Positions 1-7,704 of a DNA stretch of 7,704 bases are shown here, in pieces (position 1 is the first letter of the stretch; each line of letters begins with the position of its first letter). The position numbers and the translations under genes are program-made. The stretch is from positions 4,742 to 12,445 of the forward strand of contig DHJO01000244.1 of NCBI GenBank assembly GCA_002404375.1. Reading direction: 5' to 3'. The DNA is from Gemmatimonadales bacterium UBA4718 (GTDB lineage: Bacteria; Gemmatimonadota; Gemmatimonadetes; Gemmatimonadales; Gemmatimonadaceae). Under the pieces are notes generated by a model that was not told where the DNA came from, did no database searches, and was given only the letters and a program-made list of their open reading frames with translations.

Positions 1-672
1 GCAGTCGAGTACGCGCGCGATGCCGATCGCTATCTCCTCCTGCCGGACCTCGCCATTTCCTGCGACGGACCGGTTCGAAGCGTGATGCTCTTTTCCAAGC
101 GACCTGCTGGCGAGCTTGGAGGAAGAAGCCTGATCGTCAGCAGAAGCTCCATGACCAGCGTTGCTCTATTGGAGTTGTTGTTCGAGAATGTCTGGCACGC
201 CCGTCCTCGATTTGTCCCGGGGGATGCGGAGGTCAAGGATGTTGTCGTCGACAATGCGACTGACGCGGAGGCCCGCCTCGTGATCGGAGACGCCGCGCTC
301 GTGCTCGGCTCGAATCACCGCGAGCGGTATCCGTTCGTGTACGATCTTGGTCAGGCATGGAAGGACTGGACTGGCCAGCCTTTCGTCTTCGCTGTGTGGG
401 TTGCGCAGCGGTCTACCAATGTGAAGGAAGCCCTCCTTGCTCATGCCGGTCTGATTCTCTCACGCGATTGGGGCCTTCGGCATTTGCCTGAGCTCGCCGA
501 GCAGGCTCATCAGGCCACAGGCGTCGAGCGCGCGGTCTGCGCGGAGTACCTTTCCGGTCTCGATTACGGCCTGTCGTATCCACACCTTGCCGGTCTCACT
601 GAATTTTACCGGCGGCTCGTCGAGCGCGGCCGAATTCCCAACGGAACACTCACTTTCCTGCCTGCCGCATGA
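1..672 (+). CDS. mqnA: Chorismate dehydratase MqnA (5'-truncated)
   Basis: MqnA removes water from chorismate to give 3-enolpyruvyl-benzoate (3-[(1-carboxyvinyl)oxy]benzoate), the first step of the futalosine pathway to menaquinone, in the cytoplasm. The reading frame is open from base 1, so the true start lies upstream; 223 residues are present and about 50-60 N-terminal residues are missing compared with the usual family length (about 280). Family marks in the visible part are LLLPDLAISCDGPVRSV (residues 12-28), the SSMTSVALLELL segment (49-60), VIGDAAL (94-100) and YDLGQAWKDWTGQPFVFAVW (114-133). The last segment separates MqnA from its relative MqnD. The Met at base 82 is internal to conserved sequence and is not the start. 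The stop TGA overlaps the mqnC start as ATGA, implying translational coupling. Identification rests on remembered family motifs; I am confident of MqnA. Confidence 0.93.
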   Translation, partial: AVEYARDADRYLLLPDLAISCDGPVRSVMLFSKRPAGELGGRSLIVSRSSMTSVALLELLFENVWHARPRFVPGDAEVKDVVVDNATDAEARLVIGDAALVLGSNHRERYPFVYDLGQAWKDWTGQPFVFAVWVAQRSTNVKEALLAHAGLILSRDWGLRHLPELAEQAHQATGVERAVCAEYLSGLDYGLSYPHLAGLTEFYRRLVERGRIPNGTLTFLPAA

Positions 673-1721
673 GCGAGACTTCGGAGCTTCTCGACTTCTA
701 CACGAACGCGCCGCTTCTCGAGCTCGGAGCGGCCGCCGATCGCGTGCGCCAGGAAAAGCATCCGGGGAATACAGTCACCTACATCATTGACCGGAACATC
801 AACTACACGAACGTATGTGTAGCTGACTGCGGGTTTTGCGCGTTCGCGCGGCGGCCGAAGCATGACGAGGGATACACTCTCTCATTTGAGCAGATTGGCG
901 CCAAAATCGAGGAGCTCAAGGCGCTGGGCGGTGTTCAGATTCTGATCCAGGGGGGTCACAATCCGTACATTCCGTTCGAGTGGTACCTCGACCTGATGCG
1001 TTACATCAAGCGCAATCACCCCATCCACATCCACGGGTTCAGTCCGAGCGAGATCGATTTCTTCGCCAAGCTGTTCAGGATGGAAGCGATCGAAGTGATC
1101 CGCGAGTTGCGGAATGCGGGACTCGATTCGATTCCGGGCGGAGGCGGAGAGATCCTCGTACAGCGCGTTCGAGACATCGTGGCGCCCAAGAAGGCCGGCG
1201 CTGACCGGTGGCTCGAGATCATGGAACTGGCTCACAACGAAGGGATGAAGACGTCCGTTACGATGATGTACGGTCTGGGCGAGACGCTGGCCGAGCGGCT
1301 GGAACATCTCCAGAGGGTCAGGGACGTGCAGGCGCGAACCGGCGGATTTACTGCATTCATATGCTGGCCGCTCCAGCCGGAGAACACGCCGACGATGTCG
1401 AGCCAGCCAAAAACCGGAGCAACCGAGTATCTTCGCACCGTCGCCTTCGCGCGCGTCGTCCTGGACAATGTCCCCAATCTTCAGTCGAGCTGGGTGACAA
1501 TGGGGATGAAGATCGGACAGATCGCGCTGCGATTCGGATGCAACGACTTCGGCTCGCTGATGATCGAGGAGAACGTCGTCTCCGCCGCCAACACGACCAA
1601 CCGCACATCCACCGAGGAGATGGAGCGTCTGATCCGCGATGCGGGGTTCACGCCGGCGCGCAGAAAACAGGATTACACGCTCATCGATCCGCCACTGTCC
1701 ATGCGAGCGGATGCCGCGTGA
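669..1721 (+). CDS. mqnC: Cyclic dehypoxanthinyl futalosine synthase MqnC (radical SAM)
   Basis: MqnC is a radical S-adenosylmethionine enzyme that cyclises dehypoxanthine futalosine to its cyclic form, the step that builds the carbocycle of the naphthoquinone ring. The 350-residue protein carries the radical-SAM cluster motif C50-x3-C54-x2-C57 (CVADCGFC), preceded by DRNINYTNVC. NINYTNVC and SIPGGGGEILVQRVR (residues 154-168) are typical of MqnC; the paralogue MqnE usually has NPTN before its cysteines. IQGGHNP (93-99) and the C-terminal GCNDFGSLMIEENVVSAA block (290-307) complete the fold. Length is normal for the family. The ATG at 669 overlaps the mqnA stop and no Shine-Dalgarno sequence is visible, so translation probably depends on re-initiation from mqnA. 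The 3' end overlaps ispF by 11 bases. The co-location with mqnA supports the assignment. Confidence 0.94.
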   Translation: MSETSELLDFYTNAPLLELGAAADRVRQEKHPGNTVTYIIDRNINYTNVCVADCGFCAFARRPKHDEGYTLSFEQIGAKIEELKALGGVQILIQGGHNPYIPFEWYLDLMRYIKRNHPIHIHGFSPSEIDFFAKLFRMEAIEVIRELRNAGLDSIPGGGGEILVQRVRDIVAPKKAGADRWLEIMELAHNEGMKTSVTMMYGLGETLAERLEHLQRVRDVQARTGGFTAFICWPLQPENTPTMSSQPKTGATEYLRTVAFARVVLDNVPNLQSSWVTMGMKIGQIALRFGCNDFGSLMIEENVVSAANTTNRTSTEEMERLIRDAGFTPARRKQDYTLIDPPLSMRADAA

Positions 1722-2199
1722 CACCCGCGTGGGCATCGGTTACGACTCCCATCGGTACGCTCCCCGCCGCCCACTAATACTCGGCGGCGTTTCAATACCA
1801 TCGGAATTCGGCCTGGAGGGTCATTCCGACGCAGACGCGATATGTCATGCCATTACGGACGCGGTGCTAGGCGCCGCGGGTCTGGGCGACATTGGGGAGA
1901 TGTTTCCGGACACGGATCCGGCGAACAGGGATCGCGATTCGATTGGCATGCTCGAAGCCGCGGTGAGGCGAATCTCGAGCGCCGGCTATTCGGTGGGGCA
2001 GATCGACGTTACCGTGATCGCGGAGGCGCCTCGACTCGCGCCGCACCGCACTGAGATACGCGCACGACTGGCCACGGCGCTCGGTATCGATTCGCAGAGC
2101 GTGAGCGTCAAAGGCAAGTCGAACGAAGGAATGGGTTGGATCGGGCGCAAAGAGGGCCTCGCCTGCATCGCCGTCGCCACGCTAATCGGGAAAAGCTAG
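1711..2199 (+). CDS. ispF: 2-C-methyl-D-erythritol 2,4-cyclodiphosphate synthase IspF
   Basis: IspF converts CDP-methylerythritol 2-phosphate to methylerythritol 2,4-cyclodiphosphate with release of CMP, the fifth step of the MEP isoprenoid pathway; the family works as a trimer with a divalent metal at each active site. The start at 1711 gives 162 residues, matching the family (about 160). An upstream in-frame ATG at 1639 would add 24 residues with no family match, inside mqnC. Visible metal ligands are D12 and H14 (GYDSH) and H46 in GHSDADAICH (37-46). TDAVLGAAGLGDIGEMFPDTDP (49-70) is the classic block, and KGKSNEGMGWIGRKEGLA (134-151) replaces the KATTTEKLGFTGR version of enterobacteria. 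It is a stand-alone ispF, not an IspDF fusion. It overlaps mqnC by 11 bases and ends 3 bases before dedA. It supplies precursors for the menaquinone tail, which may explain its place beside mqnAC. Confidence 0.97.
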   Translation: MPRDTRVGIGYDSHRYAPRRPLILGGVSIPSEFGLEGHSDADAICHAITDAVLGAAGLGDIGEMFPDTDPANRDRDSIGMLEAAVRRISSAGYSVGQIDVTVIAEAPRLAPHRTEIRARLATALGIDSQSVSVKGKSNEGMGWIGRKEGLACIAVATLIGKS

Positions 2200-2202
2200 C
2201 GA

Positions 2203-2817
2203 ATGCTCCAGTCAATAACGGGGTGGCTGGGTGACCTGCCGCTGGGATCGCTATACATAACGATTGCCGTGCTATCGGCATTCGAGAACTTTTTTCCGCC
2301 GTTTCCTTCGGATGCCGTCATTGCGTTCGGCGCTTTCCTTGCCGACAGAGCCCACGGCTCCGCCTTCACCGTGTTCTTCCTCGGTTGGTTCGGCAACGTC
2401 TCCGGCGCGTGCATTACCTACGCCCTTGGACGGCGTTTCGGCTCCAAGGCGTTTCTGCGGCGCCTGGAGAAATATGCCGGGCCCGACGCCGAACAGCGGA
2501 TCAAGCAGCTGCACAAGCGTTACGGGTTCGGGGGTCTCTTCGTGAGCCGGTTCCTGCCGGGCGTGCGGGCGATTGTCCCGCCGTTCGCGGGCGCAATGAA
2601 GCTTCCCGCCGGCAAAGTAATACTGTCAGTCGCCAGTGCATCCGCGGTCTGGTTCGCGCTCATTACTTTCCTTGCTTTCCGCGCCGGTGACAATTGGGAT
2701 GTCGTCCAGCACTACCTCGTACGGTCCGGCAAAGTCGCCGGCGCAATCGCCATCGGCATAGTGGTGCTTTCAGTCGCGGTCTGGCTTTTCGAACGTCGTG
2801 GAAACAAACGTGAGTAG
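2203..2817 (+). CDS. DedA-family (VTT domain) inner-membrane protein
   Basis: This is a 204-residue polytopic membrane protein of the DedA/SNARE-associated family. Some members have been shown to flip undecaprenyl phosphate or phospholipids; others act in membrane homeostasis and drug resistance. Which role applies here cannot be told from sequence. Marks of the family are the re-entrant-loop motif E28-N-F-F-P-P-F-P-S36, the GxxxG-like GWFGNVSGA (61-69), and R116-F-L-P-G-V-R122 in the second half, which carries the essential arginines. Hydrophobic stretches lie at about 14-28, 35-47, 53-75, 137-160 and 178-196. The C-terminus is basic (FERRGNKRE), suggesting a cytoplasmic tail. It starts 3 bases after ispF, with GGGAAAAG (2188-2195) as a modest ribosome-binding site, and overlaps xerD. 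Linkage to ispF fits a link with polyprenyl phosphate, but that is inference. Confidence 0.92.
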   Translation: MLQSITGWLGDLPLGSLYITIAVLSAFENFFPPFPSDAVIAFGAFLADRAHGSAFTVFFLGWFGNVSGACITYALGRRFGSKAFLRRLEKYAGPDAEQRIKQLHKRYGFGGLFVSRFLPGVRAIVPPFAGAMKLPAGKVILSVASASAVWFALITFLAFRAGDNWDVVQHYLVRSGKVAGAIAIGIVVLSVAVWLFERRGNKRE

Positions 2818-3730
2818 CAAAGGTCCGGACGACGCAATTGCGCGCGCGTTCTACGTCGAGCGGTTCGACGACTTTCTCGCGCTGGAACAAGGCGCGTCAG
2901 TCCAGACCAGCAAGGCCTACAAGCTCGATATTGCCAGGTTCGTGACCTACGTGTCCGTCAAGGGCGCGGCATCCGCGAGCGAAGTCGGCACACGGGCGCT
3001 GCGGGAATACGTTTACCACCTGAAGGACCTGGGACTCGCGCCGGCGTCGATCCGCAGAAACGTCTCGGCGGTACGCAGCTACTTCAAGTTTCTACTCGGA
3101 GAAGGCCTCGTCGTCAGAGATCCGAGTGAGCGGCTGGAAACACCCAAGCGCTGGCGCACGCTTCCGGAAGTTCTGGGTGTTGAGGAGGTAGAAAAACTGC
3201 TGGCCGCGCCGTCGCTCGATGAGCCGCTCGCATTCCGCGACCGCGCTATGCTCGAGCTCGCGTACGGCGCCGGCCTCCGTGTCTCGGAGTGGATCTCGCT
3301 CAACGTCCGCGACGTAATGCTTCAGGATCATCTCATCCGCGTGTTCGGCAAAGGCGCCAAGGAACGACTGGTTCCCATTGGACGAAAGGCGATAGGCGCC
3401 ACTGCCATCTATCTTCGCGAACTTCGTCCTTCGCTGGAGAAGGGAGAAGGGAAGGGCGTGCTTTTCCTGAACGCGCGTGGGCAGCCGCTCTCGCGGATGG
3501 GCGCGTGGAAAATTCTGCGAAAATACGTGCGGCAGGCTGGAATCACGAAGCCCGTTTCGCCACACACTCTCCGGCATTCCTTTGCGACACATCTACTCGA
3601 GGGCGGTGCTGATCTGAGAGCCGTCCAGGAGATGCTGGGACACGTAGACATCTCGACGACACAGATCTACACGCACATCGATCGCGAATACCTGCGGAGC
3701 GTTCACAAGCAATTCCACCCGCGCGCCTGA
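2798..3730 (+). CDS. xerD: Site-specific tyrosine recombinase XerD
   Basis: XerD cuts and rejoins DNA at the dif site together with XerC to resolve chromosome dimers before cell division, normally activated by FtsK. The 310-residue protein has the N-terminal SAM-like core-binding domain (about 20-105) and the C-terminal catalytic domain (about 125-300). All catalytic residues are present: R161 (GLRVSE), K185 (GKGAKER), H256 and R259 (HTLRH), H282 (LGHVDISTTQ) and the nucleophile Y291 (QIYTHI). The ending QFHPRA matches the HPRA terminus of XerD more than XerC, so XerD is preferred, though the paralogues are similar. The start is GTG at 2798, inside dedA; a second in-frame GTG at 2810 has a better-placed GGA and would give 306 residues. 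It lies in a metabolic gene run, with no attachment site, cargo or repeats nearby, so it is a housekeeping enzyme rather than a phage integrase. Confidence 0.93.
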   Translation: METNVSSKGPDDAIARAFYVERFDDFLALEQGASVQTSKAYKLDIARFVTYVSVKGAASASEVGTRALREYVYHLKDLGLAPASIRRNVSAVRSYFKFLLGEGLVVRDPSERLETPKRWRTLPEVLGVEEVEKLLAAPSLDEPLAFRDRAMLELAYGAGLRVSEWISLNVRDVMLQDHLIRVFGKGAKERLVPIGRKAIGATAIYLRELRPSLEKGEGKGVLFLNARGQPLSRMGAWKILRKYVRQAGITKPVSPHTLRHSFATHLLEGGADLRAVQEMLGHVDISTTQIYTHIDREYLRSVHKQFHPRA

Positions 3731-3741
3731 ACCCGAACCGC

Positions 3742-3747
3742 TAGAAT
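3742..3747 (+). promoter_or_regulatory. Possible -10 element of a leaderless trpG promoter
   Basis: TAGAAT, a 5/6 match to TATAAT, sits five bases before the trpG ATG in the 22-base xerD-trpG gap. Transcription from it would begin at or next to the ATG and give a leaderless message, which would fit the lack of any Shine-Dalgarno sequence there. No -35 is recognisable 17 bases upstream. Such short hexamers occur by chance, so this is tentative. Confidence 0.25.
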
Positions 3748-3752
3748 TACCC

Positions 3753-4328
3753 ATGCTTCTCGTCCTCGACAACTACGATTCGTTCACCTATAACCTCGTT
3801 CAGTATCTCGGCGAGCTCGGAGAACAGCCCGTCGTAAAGCGCAATGACGAGATCACCGTCGATGAGATTGGGGCCATGGGCGTAACTCGCCTTGTGATCT
3901 CGCCCGGTCCGTGCACGCCCTCCGAAGCGGGGATCACGGTCGCCGCCATAAAGAAATGGGGCCGGACAATCCCCACGTTGGGAGTTTGTCTCGGACATCA
4001 GGCGATCGGCGAGGCATACGGCGGAAAAGTGGTGCGGGCACGAACGCTGATGCACGGCAAGACGTCGCTGGTAACGCACGACGGAAAGGGGATCTTCAAG
4101 AACGTTCCGAGCCCGCTGGAAGTGATGCGCTACCACTCGCTCGTGATCGAATCAAAATCGCTGCCGACCGATCTCGAGGTCGTGGCGCGAAGCCAGGATG
4201 ACCCCACCGAGATTCACGCGGTGAGGCATCGCAAGCACCCGGTATGGGGTGTGCAATTCCACCCGGAGTCGATTCTCACGCAGAACGGAAAGGAGATTCT
4301 GCGAAACTTTCTCAGCATATCCCAATGA
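3753..4328 (+). CDS. trpG: Anthranilate / aminodeoxychorismate synthase glutaminase component (TrpG/PabA)
   Basis: This class I glutamine amidotransferase releases ammonia from glutamine for its partner, TrpE (anthranilate, tryptophan synthesis) or PabB (aminodeoxychorismate, folate synthesis). The 191-residue length is that of a stand-alone subunit. The catalytic triad is C79 in GVCLGHQ, H170 and E172 in FHPES. The N-terminal LDNYDSFTYNLVQYL (5-19), the oxyanion-loop SPGPCTPSEAG (50-60) and HGKTS (101-105), which lies at the partner interface, are typical. No trpE or pabB is in the window, and many bacteria use one such subunit for both pathways, so TrpG and PabA cannot be separated here. 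It begins 22 bases after xerD without a ribosome-binding site and ends in an ATGA overlap with the barrel gene. An antisense frame across it is a shadow. Confidence 0.93.
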   Translation: MLLVLDNYDSFTYNLVQYLGELGEQPVVKRNDEITVDEIGAMGVTRLVISPGPCTPSEAGITVAAIKKWGRTIPTLGVCLGHQAIGEAYGGKVVRARTLMHGKTSLVTHDGKGIFKNVPSPLEVMRYHSLVIESKSLPTDLEVVARSQDDPTEIHAVRHRKHPVWGVQFHPESILTQNGKEILRNFLSISQ

Positions 4329-5536
4329 AAGCTTCATTTCTCACTGCTTGTGCCCTGGTCGGCTTTGCGACCGTATTGCGGGCACAGGACACGACGTCCA
4401 GCGCACCGGACACGGGATACGTCGAGTATGGGGAGTCCCCGATTTCGCTTCCTCTTGGGGTAGGCCTTCGAATTCCTTCCTACGATCGTGTCAACGGCCT
4501 CGCTTTACCCTGGGGTCCGAGGCTCGATCTCGGAGAGGAGAAACTCCAGCTCGATGCGCTCGTGACCTATCGCTCCAACCTTGGGAAATGGGATCCTTCT
4601 CTGGAAGGCTTCGCGCGTCCCGGCGATGCCAACGAGATAAAGGTGTACGTCGGTCGTGGCACGTTTACAAACGACTCGTGGATCCGGTCGGATCTCGCTA
4701 ATTCACTGGCAGCACTGGGAGTGGGCAGTGACTCGCGTAATTATTTCCGCGGCGATCGCGCCACCGCGCGCTTCACGCACACGCTGACGACAGGGGCGCT
4801 GTCGTTGACGCCTTTTATCGGCGGCAACATCGAGCGCGATTGGTCGACGGGTTCGATAGTGCCGCCGAAATCTCCGTGGAGCTTCTTCGGCAAGAAAGGC
4901 GTGCTCAAGATGAAGCGCGCAAATCCTCGAGTCAAAACAGGGCGAATCAGCTCGTTTCTCGCCGGATCCGGCATCGCGCTCTCGCGTGGAGGGGTAGAGG
5001 CAAAGCTCGATGCCACCGTGGAGCATTCGCTCAAAACGTCGCTCACCCCCGACTGCTCCGGATTCCCGACGGATGCGGCGTGCGCGCTGCCTTCGCTGGA
5101 CTTCACTCAGACCACGCTCCATAGCCAAGTCGATTTCCCTACGTTCGGATCGCAGACGTTCTCTTTCATGGGCCACGCGGTGTTCGGAACAAGCAACATT
5201 GCGCCACCTCAGCGCTTCGCCTACCTGGGCGGCTCGGGAACGCTGGCAACAGTCAATCTGCTGGCGCTGGGCGGCGATCGTCTGCTTTATGTACAAGCCG
5301 ACTATATCATACCGATCGACCGCATCCAGCTACCGTTTGTCGGCAGCCCATTCGTAGGCCTTAGATACTCGGCCGGGAGCGCCGGTGAGGGGACTTTGCC
5401 GCCTCTAATTCAGAATCTGGGCGTCGGCGCTGGCGCCAGCCTCTTCCGCGTGGATTTCACCATCGACCCGGCGCGGAATCGCTCACCTTTCTCACGCAAA
5501 TCGGCGGTTTCTTTCGGACTTTCGCTGCCGATGTAA
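4325..5536 (+). CDS. Uncharacterised outer-membrane beta-barrel protein, Omp85-like C-terminal half
   Basis: I do not recognise a named gene. The start at 4325 overlaps the trpG stop (ATGA) and gives 403 residues beginning with a clear Sec signal peptide: Lys2, a hydrophobic core (about 4-18) and probable cleavage after A20 (VLRA|QD). An upstream in-frame ATG at 4244 would bury this signal and is rejected. The mature part alternates polar and hydrophobic residues with many Gly and aromatic residues, as in beta-barrels. The stretch from about 297 to 380 (FAYLGGSGTL, GDRLLYVQADYIIPIDRI, PFVGLRYSAG, FRVDFTIDPARN) resembles the C-terminal barrel of Omp85/BamA-type surface antigens, but no POTRA domains precede it. 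C244 and C253 could form a disulfide in a loop. The last residues are LSLPM, lacking the usual terminal aromatic. It may be a channel, a lipid-handling barrel or a structural protein; the substrate is unknown. Confidence 0.75.
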   Translation: MKASFLTACALVGFATVLRAQDTTSSAPDTGYVEYGESPISLPLGVGLRIPSYDRVNGLALPWGPRLDLGEEKLQLDALVTYRSNLGKWDPSLEGFARPGDANEIKVYVGRGTFTNDSWIRSDLANSLAALGVGSDSRNYFRGDRATARFTHTLTTGALSLTPFIGGNIERDWSTGSIVPPKSPWSFFGKKGVLKMKRANPRVKTGRISSFLAGSGIALSRGGVEAKLDATVEHSLKTSLTPDCSGFPTDAACALPSLDFTQTTLHSQVDFPTFGSQTFSFMGHAVFGTSNIAPPQRFAYLGGSGTLATVNLLALGGDRLLYVQADYIIPIDRIQLPFVGSPFVGLRYSAGSAGEGTLPPLIQNLGVGAGASLFRVDFTIDPARNRSPFSRKSAVSFGLSLPM

Positions 5537-5538
5537 GC

Positions 5539-5554
5539 GAGCAAAAGTTTGCTC
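5539..5554. repeat. Perfect 7-bp inverted repeat after the barrel gene
   Basis: GAGCAAA-AG-TTTGCTC is a perfect palindrome with a 2-base centre, starting 2 bases after the barrel-gene stop codon. Its right arm contains the candidate -35 hexamer TTGCTC of the kdsB promoter, so a DNA-binding protein here would block transcription. As an RNA hairpin it would be short and A/U-rich near the loop, and it is followed by AGTTTCCGCCC rather than a U-run, so an intrinsic terminator is less likely than an operator. Confidence 0.5.
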
Positions 5555-5577
5555 AGTTTCCGCCCGGTGGGTATATT
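5549..5577 (+). promoter_or_regulatory. Candidate sigma-70-type promoter for kdsB-pyrG
   Basis: TTGCTC (5549-5554; conserved TTG) and TATATT (5572-5577; 5/6 match to TATAAT) are separated by exactly 17 bases, in the only substantial intergenic gap of the window. The predicted transcription start is near 5584, about 39 bases before the kdsB ATG. The TTTGCTC inverted-repeat arm overlaps the -35, and a GCTCAG/CTGAGC pair flanks the -10, which suggests regulation. It is a sequence match only. Confidence 0.5.
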
Positions 5578-5584
5578 ACTGAGC
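5551..5584. repeat. GCTCAG ... CTGAGC inverted arms around the -10 element
   Basis: GCTCAG (5551-5556) and its exact reverse complement CTGAGC (5579-5584) lie 22 bases apart and enclose the promoter spacer and TATATT. The left arm shares GCTC with the right arm of the adjacent palindrome, so the region holds GAGC, GCTC and GAGC half-sites at 5539, 5551 and 5581. In read-through RNA the middle element could pair with either neighbour. A 6-base match can occur by chance; its position makes it notable. Confidence 0.35.
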
Positions 5585-5622
5585 GTGACTTTTGCCTTGT
5601 GTCGCGCAAAAATGGGCGGGTG

Positions 5623-5623
<1 letters not shown>
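5585..5623 (+). other. Possible 12-codon leader ORF upstream of kdsB
   Basis: A GTG at 5585, seven bases after the TATATT hexamer, opens a frame encoding VTFALCRAKMGG (first codon written as Val) that ends with TGA at 5621-5623. The stop overlaps the kdsB ATG as TGATG, a typical stop/start coupling arrangement. There is no ribosome-binding site, so it would need leaderless or near-leaderless initiation. A frame this short is easily found by chance and nothing about the peptide is recognisable. Confidence 0.2.

Positions 5624-7704
<2,081 letters not shown>

Noticed and set aside
1639..1710. N-terminal extension of IspF from an upstream ATG
   Set aside because: The 24 extra residues fall within mqnC coding sequence and have no counterpart in IspF; the ATG at 1711 gives the normal length.
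882..1736. 284-codon open frame on the minus strand across mqnC
   Set aside because: It lies opposite a gene with all radical-SAM motifs; the translation is Arg/His-rich and low in recognisable motifs, as expected for the complement of GC-rich codons.
3436..3456. 21-base all-purine run containing two AGAAGGG copies within xerD
   Set aside because: It encodes a Glu/Lys/Gly-rich surface linker between the catalytic Lys and the HxxR motif; chance codon choice explains it.
2798..3730. Integrase of a mobile element
   Set aside because: The protein is a standard-length XerD ending in HPRA, embedded in an overlapping housekeeping gene run, with no attachment site, direct repeats or cargo genes visible.
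4244..4324. N-terminal extension of the barrel protein
   Set aside because: It would overlap trpG by about 85 bases and place an Arg/Lys/Asp-rich segment before an obvious signal peptide.
4703..5296. 197-codon minus-strand frame across the barrel gene
   Set aside because: The plus-strand frame has a signal peptide and barrel-like pattern; the antisense product is Arg-rich and has no motif.
5539..5560. Intrinsic terminator after the barrel gene
   Set aside because: The hairpin has a 2-base centre, an A/U-rich top and no following T-run, so the palindrome is better read as a possible operator.

Overview
The window is a dense, wholly plus-strand block of eight protein-coding genes with almost no spacer DNA. 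It looks like chromosomal core metabolism, with no mobile element, CRISPR array, tRNA or rRNA visible. The DNA is GC-rich (roughly 60 % by eye). The organism makes menaquinone by the futalosine route (mqnA, mqnC) and isoprenoids by the MEP route (ispF). It has an outer membrane (a secreted beta-barrel protein) and Kdo-containing lipopolysaccharide (kdsB), so it is a diderm bacterium. The combination and the protein style fit Gemmatimonadota best, with Acidobacteriota or a deltaproteobacterial lineage as alternatives. This placement is inference, because no taxonomic marker such as rRNA is present.

Region 1 (1-3730) is a tightly packed run: mqnA (5' end cut off), mqnC, ispF, a DedA-family membrane protein gene and xerD. 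Adjacent genes overlap by 4, 11 and 8-20 bases or are 3 bases apart, as expected for one transcript with translational coupling. MqnA and MqnC build the menaquinone ring from chorismate. IspF feeds the isoprenoid pool that supplies the quinone tail, and also the undecaprenyl phosphate that some DedA proteins recycle. XerD resolves chromosome dimers and seems functionally unrelated.

Region 2 (3753-5536) holds trpG/pabA, a glutamine amidotransferase acting on the chorismate branch, joined by an ATGA stop/start overlap to an uncharacterised outer-membrane beta-barrel gene. trpG starts only 22 bases after xerD and has no Shine-Dalgarno sequence. A TAGAAT hexamer five bases upstream of its ATG raises the possibility of a leaderless internal promoter.

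Region 3 (5537-7704) opens with the only real intergenic gap, 86 bases if kdsB starts at its ATG. The gap carries a perfect 7-bp inverted repeat, a second pair of 6-bp inverted arms and a good promoter candidate (TTGCTC, 17 bp, TATATT). It also has a possible 12-codon leader ORF ending in TGATG at the kdsB start. Then come kdsB and pyrG, overlapping by 11 bases. PyrG makes CTP, the co-substrate KdsB uses to activate Kdo. pyrG runs off the end of the window.

I found no clear novel defence, mobile or signalling system. The items most worth a second look are the structured kdsB control region and the beta-barrel protein coupled to trpG.
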